From positions 1 to 29,635 of the forward strand of contig CBDUMN010000040.1 in the NCBI GenBank assembly GCA_965368335.1: DNA of 29,635 nucleotides. The letters run 5' to 3'. The position numbers and the translations under genes are program-made. The DNA comes from CBDUMN01 sp965368335. GTDB lineage: Bacteria > Pseudomonadota > Alphaproteobacteria > Rhodospirillales > JAPHRK01. Positions 16,665 through 25,138 of the stretch are shown here, in pieces; position 1 is the stretch's first letter, and the number at the start of each line of letters is the position of its first letter. A model generated the notes under the pieces. The model did no database searches, was not told the origin of the DNA, and worked only from the letters and a program-made list of their open reading frames with translations.

Positions 16665-17459
16665 TTACTTCTTTCTCGACTTATCGAGGTTGTAGTGAAT
16701 GGCGGGATCAAGGAAGCTATTCATCCGATCCTGGATGTAGCGTGGGCTTTTTCGCCCGGCTAGGAGAGAAAGACCTTCGGCAACGAGATAGTTGCGGAAC
16801 CGGACGATTTCCTCCCGTTGTTGAATTTTTGCTGCGGCCGGCATGAAGACAAGTCTGGCGATTAGCACGCCGTAGAGCGTTGTCAGCAGGGCAATGGCAA
16901 GGCCTGGACCGACTGAAGAGGGGTCGTCCATATTATCAAGCATAATAATCAGGCCAACCAAGGTCCCGATCATGCCAAATGCCGGAGCTGTACCGCCCAT
17001 CTGTCGTAAAATATCGGCAGGAACCGTGTTCCGGGTAAAGGTCGTTTCAATGGTGTTGGTTAGAATTTCGCGGACGTCTTCGGCTTCGTATTCGCTGATG
17101 ACCATTTGAAGACCGAACCCGAGAAATTTGTCGGCTTTACCCGCTTTACCCGCTTCTTTCTCAAGGGCGGGCATGCCGCCTTTCTGAACGGTATAGCCCC
17201 ATTTAATCATGCGTCCAATTTCAGCGCTCAGAATATTACGCCCAACCTTGGGAGCGAAAACGATCCTCCAGATGAGTTTGAGCGACAGAAGGACATAACG
17301 GGGTTCGTAGGCGATAAAGGTTGAAGCGAACGTGCCGCCGACAACCATGACGAAACTCGATAGACTGATAAACATGAGGTAGTTGTCGGTGCTTGTGACG
17401 ACGGCGCCGACAAAAAGCCCGAACCCAAATAAAACCCCAAGTATTGTCGCTAATGACAT
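16665..17459 (-). CDS. MotA/PomA-like stator protein, 264 aa
   Basis: Multi-spanning stator subunit of the MotA/TolQ/ExbB group. Four membrane segments are visible: about 3-22, 28-50, 150-175 and 182-208. The cytoplasmic loop between helices 2 and 3 carries a MotA-like charged stretch (EKEAGKAGKADKFLG). The channel-lining motif GTAPAFGMIGTLVGLIIMLDNMDDPSSVGPG, and then ALLTTLYG, closely follows the pattern of Vibrio PomA rather than the longer E. coli MotA. The proline and threonine positions needed for ion passage appear intact. The HlyD gene ends 109 bases upstream; the gap has no convincing terminator and only a weak TATGAT box (17500-17505), so read-through from the exporter operon or a separate promoter are both possible. 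Ion type (proton or sodium) is not decided. Confidence 0.9.
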   Translation of the reverse strand: MSLATILGVLFGFGLFVGAVVTSTDNYLMFISLSSFVMVVGGTFASTFIAYEPRYVLLSLKLIWRIVFAPKVGRNILSAEIGRMIKWGYTVQKGGMPALEKEAGKAGKADKFLGFGLQMVISEYEAEDVREILTNTIETTFTRNTVPADILRQMGGTAPAFGMIGTLVGLIIMLDNMDDPSSVGPGLAIALLTTLYGVLIARLVFMPAAAKIQQREEIVRFRNYLVAEGLSLLAGRKSPRYIQDRMNSFLDPAIHYNLDKSRKK

Positions 17460-17568
17460 CTAAGCCCGAGCCCCCAAACACGTCCCTACAGAATCGAGAA
17501 TCATATAGTACAGGCGGATTTCCTAACGAAAAATTGAATTAGTACAGAACCTTTTGCTGTTTGCGTCA

Positions 17569-18861
17569 TCAGCGTTCCCTGAATGCTTCATGACGCATCT
17601 TCAAAACCGGCTTGACCAAATATTCCAGTACCGACTTTTGACCTGTATGAATATCAACTGTTGCTTCCATACCCGGTGTGATCGGGAGTTTCCCCAACTC
17701 TTCGCCGAGATAGGTTTTATCCGTTTCGACAACGACGCGGAAGAAGGGCTTGCCTTCAGGGTCTGTTGTTGAGTCGGCGGCAATAAAAATGACCTTGCCG
17801 TCCAGTCCGCCGTAACGAACGAAATCGTAAGTGGTGACTTTCACGACGGTTTTTTGTCCTTCCTGGACGTAGCCGCGGTCAACCGGCGATAGCTCAGCCT
17901 CAATGACGAGATTTTCCCCTGTCGGCACGACCTCAAGAATTGGTTCTCCTGGACGGACAACGCCGCCGATGGTGTTGTAGCGCAGGTTTTTAACCACGCC
18001 ATCGATTGGGGAGGAGATTGTCGCCCTGAACCCCTGTTCTGTCGCGCGCGCCAGCAGTTCTTTAACTTGAGCGATGTTCTGCTCGACGGAACCGAGTTGT
18101 TCTTGCGCTTCACGCTGAAATTTGATGTTCAACTCACGGACACGCTCTCTGGCCTCTTCAACGGCGGCTTCGGTTCTGGGGATTGCTGGAACGATGCTTT
18201 CCCATTCGCCTTCCAGTTGGGAAACCTCGGCCTCCAACTCCAAGTGCTCCATTTTCGCCGTCAAGCCTTGTGAGAGTAGAGATTTACTCATCTTGAGACG
18301 TTCTTGCGCCAATTTGAGGTTCCGTTCGACAGCGGATTTTTGGCCGTTGAGTTCTTTAACTTCCAGTTCGCGCTGTTTCACCTGCCCTTCAAGGACGGCT
18401 TTCGTTGAGTTCAATTCATGGCGGCGAGCTTCAAAGGCTTTTCGTTCGGCAAGTACGATCTGAGGCAAACGAATAGCCTCTTCACTCGGGAAAGTTGGCT
18501 CATCGGCTCCAATTGCTTCGGCTTCAAGGCGAGCGCGTTTGAGAATTTGGCCATCAAGTCTTACCTGGAGTTCTTCCTTGTTGGTGCCGCCGGAAGCCAG
18601 GTCCAATTGCACTAAAGGATCTCCGGCTTTCACCGTATCGCCTTCTTGTACGTGAATTTCTTCAATAATTCCCCCTTCAAGGTGCTGGATAACCTTCACC
18701 TTGCCTTGTGGAATAACTTCACCTGTCGCCACGGTGACCTCGTCCAATTGAGCGAAGTTGGCCCAGATAAGAGCGCCCGTAAGAAGAGTCAGGATCGTCC
18801 AGGCGAAGGGCCGCCATGTGGGGAGCGGATGTTCGGTTTGAAGTTCATCGAGACGGGTCAT
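17569..18861 (-). CDS. HlyD family type I secretion periplasmic adaptor, 430 aa
   Basis: Membrane-fusion protein that links the ABC exporter in the inner membrane to a TolC channel. It has a short cytoplasmic N-terminus, one membrane helix (about 18-36, FAWTILTLLTGALIWANFA), the lipoyl-like half motif GKVKVIQHLEGGIIEEIHVQEGD (53-75), and a long alpha-helical hairpin/coiled coil (about 95-285, rich in E, K, L, R). The second lipoyl half (ISSPIDGVVKNLRYNTIGGVV) and a beta-barrel with EAELSPVDRGYVQEGQ follow. The C-terminus TGQKSVLEYLVKPVLKMRHEAFRER is the standard end of the type I HlyD family. Its ATG overlaps the stop of the ABC gene by 4 bases, so the two are coupled. Confidence 0.96.
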   Translation of the reverse strand: MTRLDELQTEHPLPTWRPFAWTILTLLTGALIWANFAQLDEVTVATGEVIPQGKVKVIQHLEGGIIEEIHVQEGDTVKAGDPLVQLDLASGGTNKEELQVRLDGQILKRARLEAEAIGADEPTFPSEEAIRLPQIVLAERKAFEARRHELNSTKAVLEGQVKQRELEVKELNGQKSAVERNLKLAQERLKMSKSLLSQGLTAKMEHLELEAEVSQLEGEWESIVPAIPRTEAAVEEARERVRELNIKFQREAQEQLGSVEQNIAQVKELLARATEQGFRATISSPIDGVVKNLRYNTIGGVVRPGEPILEVVPTGENLVIEAELSPVDRGYVQEGQKTVVKVTTYDFVRYGGLDGKVIFIAADSTTDPEGKPFFRVVVETDKTYLGEELGKLPITPGMEATVDIHTGQKSVLEYLVKPVLKMRHEAFRER

Positions 18862-20960
18862 GGTTGCGGCTTCCTCGGCTGAGGTGCTGCAGGTGAATTG
18901 ATGGCTGGTTTTTCTTGTGTCTCCAATGGTTTAGGTGGTGGTTGTTGAGCTGGAGCACTGACGGGCTTGGCTTGCGGCACCATGGGCGCCCCGTTTTTTT
19001 GTTGCAGGGAGGCCGTTGCCGGTGTTGCCCCACTTTGCGTAGGGTGTTGTGAAGCCGATGAAGGTAATGAAGAAGGCGGTATTGGTTTCGGAGGCTCTTG
19101 CCGCGGCTGTTGGGGCCTCATACTAGGCGCAGGTTGGTTCGAGGGCGTCTGTCCTTTTGGCGGTTGGGATGGCGTGGGAACCTGCGTACCCGATGTAGAA
19201 GACGCAGCCTGCGAAGGGGAAGGGGGGGACGTATTCGTATTGGTTGCCGGTGGCGAGGAGGGGGCGGCCCGGCCGAACAACCTGGGAAGCACATCCTTGG
19301 TCGGCCCGGCTAGAGCGACACGGCCTTTATCAAGGGCGACCAAATTGTCGCAAGCCTGCAAGAGGATCGGGCTGTGCGTAACAATAATGACCGTATGTTC
19401 CTTGGCCATTTCGATAAGAGTCTTTTTGAGCTCTTCTTCTGCTTGTCGGTCCAGACTTCCCGAAGGTTCGTCCATCAGCACCACGGGCGGATTGCCAACT
19501 AAAGCACGGGCAATGGCAATACGTTGACGCTGACCGCCGGATAGGCGTTGTCCGGCCTCACCAATTTCTGTGGCGTAGCCGTCCGGCATATCGATAATAA
19601 AATCGTGAACGCCAGCCGCCTTGGCTGCCCGGATAACTTCCTGGTCTGAAGCATCGGGCGCGCCGTGGGTAATATTTTCCCGAACGGACCCCGCAAAAAC
19701 GACGCAATCCTGCGGCACGTATCCCATCCAGCCAGCCAATTCAGAGCGGGTGAATTGAGCTAGGTCCGCGTTGTCGAGCAAAACCCGGCCGGAGCTTGGC
19801 TTGTAAAGCCCGAGAATGAGCTTAATCAGTGTGGTTTTGCCGCTGCCATTACGGCCGACGAGGGCGGTCAATGATTTGGGTTTAATGCCGAGCTTGATGT
19901 CATTGATAATCGGAGCTGCATCGTTGCTATAAGAAAAGACGATGTTTTCCAGAGTTAAATCACCTCTGGGCTTTTCCAGGGAAACCTCGCTTTCCTGACG
20001 TTCGACTTCTGCATTGAAGACATCGCTGAGCCGACCGACGGATTGACGAAAACCGGCGTAGGTTTTCCACGTATTGACGAGCTGGTTCAGTGGACCCAAC
20101 AATCGACCGCTCAGCATATTGGTCGCAATCAAAGCGCCAATGGTCAGCTCCTGATTGATGATCGCTAGAGCCCCGACCGTTGTCAGCATAACCGTCGTAA
20201 CAAGGGTGAGGGTTTGGCCGAAAGCGGTGAAAGTGTCGGCCTTGCCTCCGCGTTGAACCGAGTTTTCGATATTGTCTGCGTGCTTGTCTTCCCACATGGG
20301 GCGCATGGCGCGGTCCAACGCCAGCGCCTTGATCGTCGTCCGTCCGTTGATGATACCGCCAATCAGGTCGTCCCGTCCCATCGCCGTCTCGCGCTCCTTT
20401 TGCGCGGCGTTGTTCAGCACGTTGCCCGAGCGCCAGGCAACGAGAATGAACAGAGGGAACATTAAGGCCAGAACCCAGGCAATGGGTTGGGCGATAATGA
20501 AAATGACACCGAGGAAAAGAAAAACAAAAGGCAGATCGCAGATCAGAATGGCGGAACTGCCGGAGACGGTATTGCGTACGACTTCGACGTCGCGAAACAA
20601 GGCTTGCCAGTAAGGGGAAGGCTTGGCCTCAAGTGAGCGGAGAGGAAGGGCCATGACCCGATTGAAGAGGATGCGTCCTGTCTGAACATCGACTTTTAGC
20701 GCCACTGTTTGCAGAATGCGGGCGCGAGAATTGCGAAGCACATAATCGAAGATAAGCACAAGGGCCATGCCAATAACCAGGCCCTGCAAAGTGCTGATCC
20801 CTGCGTGGAAAACAACCCGGTCGTATATCTGCAAAACGAAAACGGGCACGGCGAGCGCCAGCATGTTGACGAAAAAGGAAATGAGGAATACCTCCCGGAA
20901 ACTGCCGCGCATAGGCCGCAGCAATTCGTGCAGCCACTGATGCTTTCCTGAATTCGCCAT
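18858..20960 (-). CDS. Type I secretion ABC permease/ATPase with long proline-rich C-terminal tail, 700 aa
   Basis: Inner-membrane exporter that powers secretion through HlyD and TolC. It begins straight with the membrane domain (about residues 20-290, SFREVFLISFFVNMLALAVPVFVLQIYDRV) and lacks the N-terminal C39-like domain of HlyB/LapB, so it is PrtD-like. The ATPase domain has Walker A GRNGSGKTT (near 370), the signature LSGGQRQR (near 472), Walker B VVLMDEPSG (near 490) and the switch histidine in VIIVTHSP. After RLFGRAA (about 560) comes an abnormal tail of roughly 135 residues made mainly of P, Q, S, A and T, about 37 prolines by my count; standard exporters stop near there. The ATG at 20960 was chosen; a TTG at 20987 would add nine basic residues. 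The ABC-HlyD overlap shows an operon. Confidence 0.93.
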   Translation of the reverse strand: MANSGKHQWLHELLRPMRGSFREVFLISFFVNMLALAVPVFVLQIYDRVVFHAGISTLQGLVIGMALVLIFDYVLRNSRARILQTVALKVDVQTGRILFNRVMALPLRSLEAKPSPYWQALFRDVEVVRNTVSGSSAILICDLPFVFLFLGVIFIIAQPIAWVLALMFPLFILVAWRSGNVLNNAAQKERETAMGRDDLIGGIINGRTTIKALALDRAMRPMWEDKHADNIENSVQRGGKADTFTAFGQTLTLVTTVMLTTVGALAIINQELTIGALIATNMLSGRLLGPLNQLVNTWKTYAGFRQSVGRLSDVFNAEVERQESEVSLEKPRGDLTLENIVFSYSNDAAPIINDIKLGIKPKSLTALVGRNGSGKTTLIKLILGLYKPSSGRVLLDNADLAQFTRSELAGWMGYVPQDCVVFAGSVRENITHGAPDASDQEVIRAAKAAGVHDFIIDMPDGYATEIGEAGQRLSGGQRQRIAIARALVGNPPVVLMDEPSGSLDRQAEEELKKTLIEMAKEHTVIIVTHSPILLQACDNLVALDKGRVALAGPTKDVLPRLFGRAAPSSPPATNTNTSPPSPSQAASSTSGTQVPTPSQPPKGQTPSNQPAPSMRPQQPRQEPPKPIPPSSLPSSASQHPTQSGATPATASLQQKNGAPMVPQAKPVSAPAQQPPPKPLETQEKPAINSPAAPQPRKPQP

Positions 20961-21028
20961 CCGTATTCGTCGCCTTTTATATCCCAATTTGACGGATTAT
21001 CCGCCGAACTTCCCCGTTGTTTCAAAGG

Positions 21029-21054
21029 ATTATAGACGGTTCTTTTGAAACCGT
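21029..21054 (-). promoter_or_regulatory. Candidate promoter of the ABC exporter operon with inverted repeats
   Basis: On the minus strand an exact TATAAT (21034 to 21029) lies about 70 bases before the chosen ATG of the exporter gene; the -35 region is weak (TATACG at 17 spacing). The spacer is filled by the inverted repeat ACGGTT-N7-AACCGT (21036-21054). A second pair, GTTTCAAA (21019-21026) and TTTGAAAC (21044-21051), shares part of the same bases. A weak -35 with a palindrome in the spacer would suit an activator- or repressor-controlled promoter, which is inference. Confidence 0.4.
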
Positions 21055-21207
21055 ATAGTCGAAGTTAAGAAGGCTTCTCAAAAGTTGCAGGCTGCTGATT
21101 TAAGGGAAAAATCAAAATCATATTCCCCAGAGCTAAAATAGTTTTTTAAAATGAGAAGATGTTGCATCAACCCTTTGGGAGGCTCAATATGCCTTGAAAG
21201 GGAATAG

Positions 21208-23514
21208 ATGGCAGGGGGCCTGACAATGGCTGATGATCTGGCTGGCAACAATAAGAAGGAAGAAAAGTCCGGCAAAAGTAAAAAGACGAGCGTTTTTATC
21301 CGAATGTTTCAAAAGGGACGATGGATTGCTCTTCTCATGTTGTTCGGTTTTGTCGCCCTTCGAGTCATGGATCCTTACCCCGTTCAATTCTTGCGGGTCA
21401 AAATTTTCGATATTTATCAGCAGATTAAACCGCGTGAAGTTTCAATCCGTCCCGTAACGATCATCGATCTTGACGAACAAAGTTTATCCGAGGTTGGACA
21501 ATGGCCTTGGCCTCGAACTGTTGTTGCGCAGTTGGTGAATAATCTGACCCAAATGGGGGCTGGGCTGGTGGCATTCGACGTTGTCTTTGCCGAACCCGAC
21601 AGGCTGAATCCGCAAAATATCGCCAATAGCCTTGCTGGAATTGATGAGACGACTCAGGAGACACTCAAAAAACTCCCGAGTAACGATGAAGTTTTTGGTC
21701 AGGCGATACGAAAAAGCCGGGTCGTCTTGGGGCAGGCTAACTATTGGGACGATCTTCCCGAAAAAGACGAACCTCCGGTCAAGCGTTCGGTTGCAGTGCG
21801 CAAGCTCAGCAAAGCTGCGCGCAATCCCCAGGATTTCTTACCGCCGGTGATCTCAATCATTCGTAACGTCCCAGCCATTGAAAAATACGCCCATGGACAT
21901 GGATTCTTTTCGTTGGCCCCGGAACCTGATGGGGTTGTGCGGCGCGTTCCCACGTTTTTCAATTATCAGGGAAAGCTCTTTCCGTCCTTGTCGCTTGAGA
22001 TGTTGCGGGTTGCAACGAACCGGCGCACCGTTCTGGTTAGAACCAACGAAGCCGGGGTCGATTCTGTGGCTGTCGCCAAGGGACTCGATATTAAGACCGA
22101 TGAAAAAGGGCGGGTCTGGCCCTATTTTTCCAAATCCGACAGGGTCAAATATGTATCGGCACGCGATGTTTTGGCTGGAACTGTCGACCCAGCTAAAATT
22201 AAAGGAAAGCTGACGATTGTCGGGACCTCGGCTGTCGGATTGCTCGATATTCGCTCAACCCCCGTTGATCGAATCATTCCCGGGGTTGAAGTCCATGCTC
22301 AGATGATTGAGACAATCCTTAAAAAAGAGTTTCTCGCGCGCCCCAACCACTTCCTGGGGATGGAGATTATTGGGCTCATCGGTATCGGCCTGTTGATGAT
22401 CTGGTTGGTGCCGGTCGTCGGCGCTAAATGGACCTTGGCTCTATTCCTGATAGCTGCCGGAGGGGCTGTCGGTTCATCCTGGTATATGTTTACCGAGCAG
22501 CAACTTCTTTTGGACGTCGGGTTCGGTGTCATCAGTGTTCTATTGCTTTATACGACTCTGACCTATGCAGGCTATGCATCGGAAGAAGCACAGAGGCGTC
22601 AGGTGCGCGATGCTTTCAGTCAATACCTTTCCCCGGCTCTTGTCGAGCAACTGGCCGACGACCCGTCGCAACTAACGCTTGGCGGTGAAATGCGGGATAT
22701 GACCCTTCTTTTCTGTGACGTTCGAGGGTTTACAACGATTTCGGAAAGCTTTGGCGATGATGCGAAAGGGCTAACAAACCTGATCAATACCTTCCTTACC
22801 CCCATGACCAATGTGATTTTGGAGCGCAAGGGAACAATCGATAAGTATATGGGCGACTGCATTATGGCCTTTTGGAATGCGCCGTTGTTGGATGCCGAGC
22901 ATGCCAAAAACGCCTGTCGTTCTGCCCTGGCTATGATGGATGCTGTCCATGGGGTTAATGACCATTTAGAAGTAGAGGCAAAAGAGCAGGGACGCCGCCA
23001 TGTTCCCATTCGGGTTGGTATCGGCCTCAACTCAGGCGAATGTTGTGTCGGTAATATGGGGTCCGAACAAAGATTCGATTATTCGGTTCTGGGCGATAAC
23101 GTTAACCTGGCGTCGCGGCTTGAGGGGCAATCGAAAGGCTATGCCGTTGATGTGGTGATCGGTGAAAACACCAAAAATGACGTGGAAGAATTCGCTACGC
23201 TTGAGCTCGACCTGATCAAGGTGAAGGGGAAGAATGAAGCGGTTCGTATCTTTACCCTGCAAGGTTTAGAAGATATCGCTCAATCACCAGCCTTCCAAAC
23301 TCTGAAAGCCTCTCACGATCAAATGCTTGCTGCATACCGGTCGCAGAGCTGGGATGAGGCGAAGAAATTGATTGCGACTTGTCGTGAACAGGGGGGCGCG
23401 GCTGGTCTTAAGTTGGATGGATTTTACGACCTCTATGCGGAACGAATTGAAGAATATATCGCAAACCCGCCGGGGGGAGACTGGGATGGGGTCTTTGTCG
23501 CAACGACGAAATAG
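21208..23514 (+). CDS. CHASE2-domain adenylate/guanylate cyclase, 768 aa
   Basis: Class III nucleotide cyclase with an extracytoplasmic sensor; likely makes cAMP. One membrane helix (about 39-52) leads into a CHASE2 domain (about 60-375) with VTIIDLDEQSLSEVGQWPWPR and GAGLVAFDVVFAEPD. Three membrane helices follow between about 380 and 460. The catalytic domain starts near 490: MTLLFCDVRGFTT has the first metal aspartate, IDKYMGDCIMAFWNAP the substrate-binding lysine and second aspartate, and FDYSVLGDNVNLASRLEG the adenine-contact aspartate and the N/R transition-state pair. The enzyme therefore looks active. A second ATG at 21226 has AGGGGG seven bases upstream; the first has AAAGGG five bases upstream, so the start is uncertain by six codons. 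It is divergent from the exporter operon and convergent with the TolC gene. Confidence 0.95.
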   Translation: MAGGLTMADDLAGNNKKEEKSGKSKKTSVFIRMFQKGRWIALLMLFGFVALRVMDPYPVQFLRVKIFDIYQQIKPREVSIRPVTIIDLDEQSLSEVGQWPWPRTVVAQLVNNLTQMGAGLVAFDVVFAEPDRLNPQNIANSLAGIDETTQETLKKLPSNDEVFGQAIRKSRVVLGQANYWDDLPEKDEPPVKRSVAVRKLSKAARNPQDFLPPVISIIRNVPAIEKYAHGHGFFSLAPEPDGVVRRVPTFFNYQGKLFPSLSLEMLRVATNRRTVLVRTNEAGVDSVAVAKGLDIKTDEKGRVWPYFSKSDRVKYVSARDVLAGTVDPAKIKGKLTIVGTSAVGLLDIRSTPVDRIIPGVEVHAQMIETILKKEFLARPNHFLGMEIIGLIGIGLLMIWLVPVVGAKWTLALFLIAAGGAVGSSWYMFTEQQLLLDVGFGVISVLLLYTTLTYAGYASEEAQRRQVRDAFSQYLSPALVEQLADDPSQLTLGGEMRDMTLLFCDVRGFTTISESFGDDAKGLTNLINTFLTPMTNVILERKGTIDKYMGDCIMAFWNAPLLDAEHAKNACRSALAMMDAVHGVNDHLEVEAKEQGRRHVPIRVGIGLNSGECCVGNMGSEQRFDYSVLGDNVNLASRLEGQSKGYAVDVVIGENTKNDVEEFATLELDLIKVKGKNEAVRIFTLQGLEDIAQSPAFQTLKASHDQMLAAYRSQSWDEAKKLIATCREQGGAAGLKLDGFYDLYAERIEEYIANPPGGDWDGVFVATTK

Positions 23515-23532
23515 CCGATTATCTCATCAGAC

Positions 23533-23567
23533 AAAAAAACACCCGCTAACCAGCGGATGTTTTTTTA
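23533..23567 (+). terminator. Bidirectional terminator between the cyclase and TolC-family genes
   Basis: A-run, CACCCGCT, loop AACC (23548-23551), AGCGGATG and a T-run form a long stem. In plus-strand RNA there is one C-A mismatch; in minus-strand RNA the same position is a G-U pair, and both strands end in seven Ts. It serves the two convergent genes. Confidence 0.9.
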
Positions 23568-23581
23568 TAGAGCGAGAAAAC

Positions 23582-24901
23582 TTACCCGGCTTTTTTGTTG
23601 CGTGGCTCAACAAGTCCCAGGGTTTCGTCGTTCAATTTGCCCATGGCAAATAACAACTGATAGATCGCCAACTGAGCGTCATACGAAGCCGCCGTATAAT
23701 TTAAGCGGGCATCATGTAGGTCGTTCTTTGCCGCCAAGACGTTAATAACCGTCTCCTTGCCCGCATCTCTAAGCTTTTGCCGGGAATCGAAAACCTCTCC
23801 AGCGATGTTGACCGCATTTTCGAGAAGCGCCATACGCTCACGGGCTGTTAAGAGATTTTGCCAGGAAATTCGGGTCAACTCGATGATTTTACGAGTGAAG
23901 TGAGTGCGAGAGTCCTGGGCGGCAGAATAATTAAAGGCCGATTGTTCGATGCTGTGCTTCGTTGAAAGGCCTGTGAAGAGATTCCAGGTCGCTTGAAGCA
24001 GCAAAGAATATTCTCTTTGCGTATCGGCCGTGGTTGTTTTCCAGGCTTCATAACTTGCTTTGCCGACAAGGTCGACGGTGGGGTAATACTCGGCCTCGAC
24101 GCCTTTTCGTAGTTCCCGCTGCAACTCAACCTGAAGATCTCCGGTCGCGATGATCGTGCTGCCACGGAGGGCTGCCTCGATAGCTGATTCCATATCCCCG
24201 GGAATAAGATCGAGCGGAGGATTGGGGTCGCTCATGGCGCCAATGTTAGGAGGGCGGTTGAAAACTTGGGTGTAGCGACTGACAGCATTCTGAAGCTCGC
24301 CTTCGAATGCGACACGTCGCTCTTTGGCGACCTGGAGTTGCTTTTTGGCTTCCAGGACATCGGTCGTAATACCCGAGCCGCGCCGGACGCGTTCGTCTTC
24401 CAATTCTGCCTGGCGCTTGATGTTTTGCTCGTTTTCGGTCGCCAATTCGACCATACGGCTTTGTTTCAGGACTTCGATATAAGCAGTGATGGCTTCGGCC
24501 AGAACTGTCTGGCGTGTCGTTTCAACCGTTTCAGTCTGAAGCTCTTTATTGATTCTGGCTGAGCGTAAAGTTGACGTGCGGGAAAAGCCATCGAATAGAT
24601 TTTGGGTTACGGTCACCGTACCGACCGTTCGCCGCCAATCGATGTCGCCACGAAGCGAATCGTTTTTAATATTCTCCATCCCACGATCACCGGTAAAGAC
24701 AATCGTCGGCATGAAGTTGGCAATCGCTTTATTGACTTCCTTGCCTGTGGAGAGGGCCGTCTTGTTGGCCGCTGTTACCTGAGGATGGTTTTCCGCCAAA
24801 CCTCGCAACTCATCTTGCAGTGACTGCGCAGACAAATTTGATGCACTAAAACCAAGCGCCATCACAGCACTGAAAACGATGCGGTTAAATGGAAAACTCA
24901 C
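23582..24901 (-). CDS. TolC family outer membrane protein, 439 aa
   Basis: Outer-membrane channel of a type I exporter or efflux pump. With the GTG at 24901 as start, the protein opens with a proper signal peptide (basic N-terminus FNR, core IVFSAVMALGF, cleavage after NLSA, residue 25). The longer reading begins at a TTG at 24967 and puts 22 unlikely residues ahead of it. The mature part is two OEP repeats of helix and strand: LAENHPQVTAANKTAL, then VTVTQNLFDGFSRTSTLRSARI, and in the second half LLLQATWNLFTGLSTKHSIEQSA; NLFDGF/NLFTGL are the paired family landmarks. The C-terminus AIYQLLFAMGKLNDETLGL is typical. It probably serves the ABC/HlyD pair 2.6 kb away, from which it is separated by the oppositely oriented cyclase gene. 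Confidence 0.94.
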   Translation of the reverse strand: MSFPFNRIVFSAVMALGFSASNLSAQSLQDELRGLAENHPQVTAANKTALSTGKEVNKAIANFMPTIVFTGDRGMENIKNDSLRGDIDWRRTVGTVTVTQNLFDGFSRTSTLRSARINKELQTETVETTRQTVLAEAITAYIEVLKQSRMVELATENEQNIKRQAELEDERVRRGSGITTDVLEAKKQLQVAKERRVAFEGELQNAVSRYTQVFNRPPNIGAMSDPNPPLDLIPGDMESAIEAALRGSTIIATGDLQVELQRELRKGVEAEYYPTVDLVGKASYEAWKTTTADTQREYSLLLQATWNLFTGLSTKHSIEQSAFNYSAAQDSRTHFTRKIIELTRISWQNLLTARERMALLENAVNIAGEVFDSRQKLRDAGKETVINVLAAKNDLHDARLNYTAASYDAQLAIYQLLFAMGKLNDETLGLVEPRNKKAG

Positions 24902-25138
24902 GCCCAAATGTCCCCAAAAAATTCTATCTTGCGGTCCATACCGAAAGATACCGTCCCTTATAATCAAAAGCCAATATTTAATCGATCAGAGACTAAATAT
25001 AGCTCTTATATCGATAGAATATTAGGGGTTTCGGAAGTCTTAACGGACGACTTTCAGAATTCCTTTGCGTCATGAGAGTGAAAAATTAAGCAAAGGTCCA
25101 GCGGATTCGCCTCCTGGAAACAAGAAGGCGACGCCGTT

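Noticed and set aside
17460..17568. Separate promoter for the MotA/MotB pair
   Set aside because: A TATGAT box exists at 17500-17505 on the minus strand but the -35 at any normal spacing is poor; left undecided rather than called.
18967..19527. 186-residue plus-strand reading frame opposite the exporter tail and ATPase end
   Set aside because: It is the antisense shadow of the proline-rich tail (giving glycine, cysteine and arginine) and of conserved ATPase codons; no ribosome site and no recognisable domain.
20961..20987. Longer exporter start at TTG 20987
   Set aside because: It adds nine mainly basic residues and uses a rare start, while the ATG at 20960 has an AAGG site upstream and gives a normal N-terminus.
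24902..24967. Longer TolC-family start at TTG 24967
   Set aside because: Would bury the signal peptide behind 22 charged and mixed residues; the GTG at 24901 gives a standard signal sequence.
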